Under the pieces are notes generated by a model. That model saw only the letters and a list, made by a program, of their open reading frames with translations, was not told the DNA's origin and did not search any database. 63,956 bases of DNA, taken from positions 13,617-77,572 of the forward strand of contig JRAN01000072.1 in the NCBI GenBank assembly GCA_000768855.1, given 5' to 3'. Within the stretch, counting starts at the first letter, position 1. Every line of letters starts with the position of its first letter. The position numbers and the translations under genes were made by a program. The stretch is from Porphyromonadaceae bacterium COT-184 OH4590. GTDB lineage: Bacteria > Bacteroidota > Bacteroidia > Bacteroidales > Paludibacteraceae. This document shows positions 61,518-63,956 of this stretch, one piece after another.

Positions 61518-62381
61518 ATGAATGCCGTACACGTAACTCATACTGCTCCATTTTTCGCCAGAAGTGCCAATATGGGTAAAACCTACTCTATTAGTGATTA
61601 CGAATTATTGACAACAATACTTTCGGCTCTTAAATTTAGAGAACTAAACGGTAATATAGGCTTATACACTGATTCCGTTGGATACAAATATTATGAACAA
61701 CAGAAGATGTTGAAGATATGGAACTCAGGTATTAACGTCGATGTTCTTAACAATATTAACGATAATGTCGACTTTGAAATATTTTGGGCTGCCGGCAAAA
61801 TATATGCTTTAAAACACCAACAAGCTCCTTGCATCATAATGGATACCGATTTTATTGTTTGGATAAACATCAGCGAACAAATAACTAATAAAAAAGATGT
61901 TATATGTATTCATCGAGAAGAGCTAAACCCCAATGTTTATTTGCCGAAAGAGTTGCTAAAAGTATCACCAAACTATAACTTTAATCCCAATTTTGACTGG
62001 AGCGAAAATCCATGTAATACGGCTTTTGTTTACTTTGGTAACGAAAATTTGAAACAATATTTCGTTGAGGAAGCAATAAAATTTATGAAAGACAATTTAT
62101 ATAAGCCTGAAGAGTTTGTCAGCCAAATGGTTTTTGCCGAGCAACGACTATTACCAATGTGTGCTAAGAATATGGAGGTAGTCATAAAATCATTTGTCGA
62201 TTTGAACGAGCTTTTTATTCAAAATTCTTTTACTCACTTATGGGGCTATAAGCGAGAGTTAGAAGCTGATCATTTAGTAGCATACAATTATTGCTCTACC
62301 TTGGTCGAACGACTTATAAGTGATTTTGATAAAGGCTATAAGTATTTGCGAGATATTCCTGTAATAAAAAAATATCTATAA
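61518..62381 (+). CDS. Glycosyltransferase-like protein in the eCIS operon
   Basis: 287 residues resembling GT-A glycosyltransferases: MNAVHVTHTAPFFARSANMG, LLTTILSALKFRELNGNIGL, YTDSVGYKYYEQ and PCIIMDTDFIVWINISEQIT with a DTD (residues 109-111) as the DxD metal/sugar-nucleotide site. It resembles a family I know only as DUF6734. The C-terminal 90 residues are helical. Lying between the leucine-rich protein and the tape measure, it could glycosylate an eCIS part such as the LRR protein, or it may itself be cargo with transferase activity; both are inference. Confidence 0.6.
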   Translation: MNAVHVTHTAPFFARSANMGKTYSISDYELLTTILSALKFRELNGNIGLYTDSVGYKYYEQQKMLKIWNSGINVDVLNNINDNVDFEIFWAAGKIYALKHQQAPCIIMDTDFIVWINISEQITNKKDVICIHREELNPNVYLPKELLKVSPNYNFNPNFDWSENPCNTAFVYFGNENLKQYFVEEAIKFMKDNLYKPEEFVSQMVFAEQRLLPMCAKNMEVVIKSFVDLNELFIQNSFTHLWGYKRELEADHLVAYNYCSTLVERLISDFDKGYKYLRDIPVIKKYL

Positions 62382-62397
62382 GATCTTAGCTAACATT

Positions 62398-63956
62398 ATG
62401 CCACACGACCTTATCAACCGACTCGTTTTTGAGATAGATCTAAATTGTAACGAAAATGAGGCAAAAACCGAAAGCGATATGTTGTTCGAACAGCATATCT
62501 CTTCGACTTTAGATAGGGTATTAGCTCGTTATAACCATATAGATGCCACATTCTCCGATACTATAGAGATAGATTTAGGCAGTGTGCCAAAAGCCGATTT
62601 GGGCTATAAACTCGAATACACACTCTCTATGATTATCGAACAATATATTGGCAAAACTCGGTATGCTATAACAAGTCTTACCAACAAGACAGACAAACAC
62701 TCTACAGCTCAAACATTTTTGGACTATCTACACCACCCTATTATTCCTTGGGATACAGACAACGTTACATCATTCGACAGAGTAACGCTTATAGAGAAAG
62801 CTATTAAGGAGGCTATGCAGTCGGAGGGCTATTTCAAGCAGCTATTGTCGGCTATTTCGAGCGATATTGCCACGTGCCGACGCTTTTTCGACCTCTCGTT
62901 TGAGCAACCTCATTTCTCCGATATAGTTACCAAAATAGCCTCTTCCATCAATGAATCGGACTCTTATGTGATTGCCGAAAAGTTCAAAATGCTTTCGAGT
63001 AGTTTAGAGGCTAATCCTCAAATATTCAGAGATATTTCGTACTACATAATAGCTAATATGCTATTTGCCAACCAACAGAATAATATCAATATCATTTTGC
63101 TTTCTTCGGTTCTTATGGTAGAGTCCGGTGCGGTGCCAAAATCTTATATATTCGACTTATTGGCAAATATCGCCAATAAGTACGGAGACTCAAATCAGAG
63201 TAAATATGCTACCCATACCAACAAAAAGATTTTATTAACTTCAAAAGAGAGCAAAAGCAAGTTAGATAACAGCCTTAACAACAAAACGAATAGTACGGAT
63301 TCGTTGGTTTCTAAAGAACTGACATTGTTTACAGACAACAAAACGGACAAACAACCACTTCATAACCAATATAATAGCCGTATAAACAAAAAGATTTTAT
63401 CAACTTCAAAAGAGAGCAAAGGCAAGTTAGATAACAGCCTTAACAACAAAACAAATAGTACGGATTCGTTGGTTTCTAAAGAACTGATATTGCTTACAGA
63501 CAACAAAACGGACAAACAACCTATTAATAATCAATATAATAGTCACATAAACAAAAAGATTTTATCAACTTCAAAAGAGAGCAAAAGCAAGTTAGATAAC
63601 AGCCTTAACAACAAAACGAATAGTACTAATTCGTTGGTTTCTAAAGAACTGATATTGCTTACAGACAACAAAACGGACAAACAACCACTTCATAATCAAT
63701 ATAATAGCCGCATAAACAAAAAGATTTTATCAACTTCAAAAGAGAGCAAAGGCAAGTTAGATAATAGCCTTAACAACAAAACGAATAGTACGGATTCGTT
63801 GGTTTCTAAAGAACTGATATTGCTTACAGACAACAAAACGGACAAACAACCTATTAATAATCAATATAATAGTCACATAAACAAAAAGATTTTATCAACT
63901 TCAAAAGAGAGCAAAAGCAAGTTAGATAACAGCCTTAACAACAAAACGAATAGTAC
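62398..63956 (+). CDS. eCIS tape-measure protein (CIS_TMP, Pvc14-like), cut by the window edge
   Basis: 519 residues are visible with no stop. The N-terminus MPHDLINRLVFEIDLNCNEN, then SDTIEIDLGSVPKADLGYKL, is the signature of the contractile injection system tape-measure family, which sets tube length. SAISSDIATCRRFFDLSFEQ and ILLSSVLMVESGAVPKSYIF follow. From about residue 275 the protein consists of 55-residue repeats rich in Ser, Asn, Lys and Thr that continue to the window edge. The AAA+ ATPase usually found after this gene must lie outside. Confidence 0.85.
   Translation, partial: MPHDLINRLVFEIDLNCNENEAKTESDMLFEQHISSTLDRVLARYNHIDATFSDTIEIDLGSVPKADLGYKLEYTLSMIIEQYIGKTRYAITSLTNKTDKHSTAQTFLDYLHHPIIPWDTDNVTSFDRVTLIEKAIKEAMQSEGYFKQLLSAISSDIATCRRFFDLSFEQPHFSDIVTKIASSINESDSYVIAEKFKMLSSSLEANPQIFRDISYYIIANMLFANQQNNINIILLSSVLMVESGAVPKSYIFDLLANIANKYGDSNQSKYATHTNKKILLTSKESKSKLDNSLNNKTNSTDSLVSKELTLFTDNKTDKQPLHNQYNSRINKKILSTSKESKGKLDNSLNNKTNSTDSLVSKELILLTDNKTDKQPINNQYNSHINKKILSTSKESKSKLDNSLNNKTNSTNSLVSKELILLTDNKTDKQPLHNQYNSRINKKILSTSKESKGKLDNSLNNKTNSTDSLVSKELILLTDNKTDKQPINNQYNSHINKKILSTSKESKSKLDNSLNNKTNS
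63220..63956. repeat. 165-bp tandem repeat inside the tape-measure gene
   Basis: The unit begins AACAAAAAGATTTTATCAAC and is repeated every 165 bp (starts at 63220, 63385, 63550, 63715, 63880), nearly identical, and continues past the edge. Copies alternate between two versions (PLHNQYNSRI and PINNQYNSHI at their ends), so the true repeating unit is 330 bp. As 165 is a multiple of 3, loss or gain of units keeps the frame. Confidence 0.95.

Noticed and set aside
1-63956. tRNA, rRNA or other standard RNA genes
   Set aside because: None was recognised by eye on either strand; a tRNAscan or Infernal run would be decisive.

Overview
The window looks like a chromosomal segment of a Bacteroidota bacterium, most probably Bacteroidales. 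Promoters fit the TTTG/ATTG - about 20 nt - TAnnTTTG consensus of that phylum, several lipoproteins and SRPBCC, DUF4377/META and BspA-type repeat proteins are typical of it, and the intergenic space is full of degenerate heptamer repeats (GGTRTTR). No rRNA or tRNA gene was recognised. Organism assignment is inference from gene content only.

Left part (1-12.2 kb, all reverse strand) is an interbacterial-competition island. Three displaced RHS toxin tips, each starting at the same point of the RHS core and each followed by its own candidate immunity gene, are separated by copies of one intergenic repeat. They are followed by an array of toxin-less immunity-type genes (SUKH, Imm26-like, YezG/DUF600-like, SUFU) mixed with two TPR proteins, a RhuM-family protein and a membrane protein with an L12-like N-terminus. 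Many of these genes share one strong leader, AATAAGGAGAAAA, just before the ATG.

The middle part (12.2-38.8 kb) is more ordinary: a DUF4377/META lipoprotein, a YwqK-like MORN protein, a GNAT enzyme, then a TetR regulator with an MMPL exporter, a LolA-like periplasmic protein and an outer-membrane barrel. A second operon (membrane protein, two isoprenylcysteine-methyltransferase-like proteins, a SAM methyltransferase, an SRPBCC protein) has nearly the same 70-bp promoter as tetR, including a TGAACACTGTTCA palindrome, so both are probably one regulon. Between them lie a four-helix-bundle gene inside heptamer repeats, an HU-like gene behind a 17-C tract, and a repeat-rich lipoprotein enclosed by inverted copies of a compound repeat. 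Then come NadE, a CPBP protein between two decayed IS copies, an EtfB-EtfA-acyl-CoA dehydrogenase operon, a lipid A phosphoethanolamine transferase and a GH13 enzyme.

The right part (38.9-63.96 kb, all forward) is an extracellular contractile injection system (eCIS) that continues past the window. The order is: DUF4157 effector, Pvc16-like cap, one sheath, tube, tube fused to about 900 residues of coiled coil, DUF5908 (Pvc6), Pvc7, VgrG-like spike, PAAR tip, gp25 wedge, two baseplate-J proteins, a baseplate-periphery protein, a small unknown, a 976-residue BspA-type leucine-rich protein without signal peptide, a glycosyltransferase-like protein, and the start of a tape-measure protein carrying 165-bp tandem repeats. 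The AAA+ ATPase normally found in such loci is not in the window. The effector tail carries a His-Gly/Cys pair spaced as in caspase-like peptidases. The coiled-coil tube fusion, this effector, the LRR and glycosyltransferase-like genes and the repeat-bearing tape measure make this the most interesting system here.
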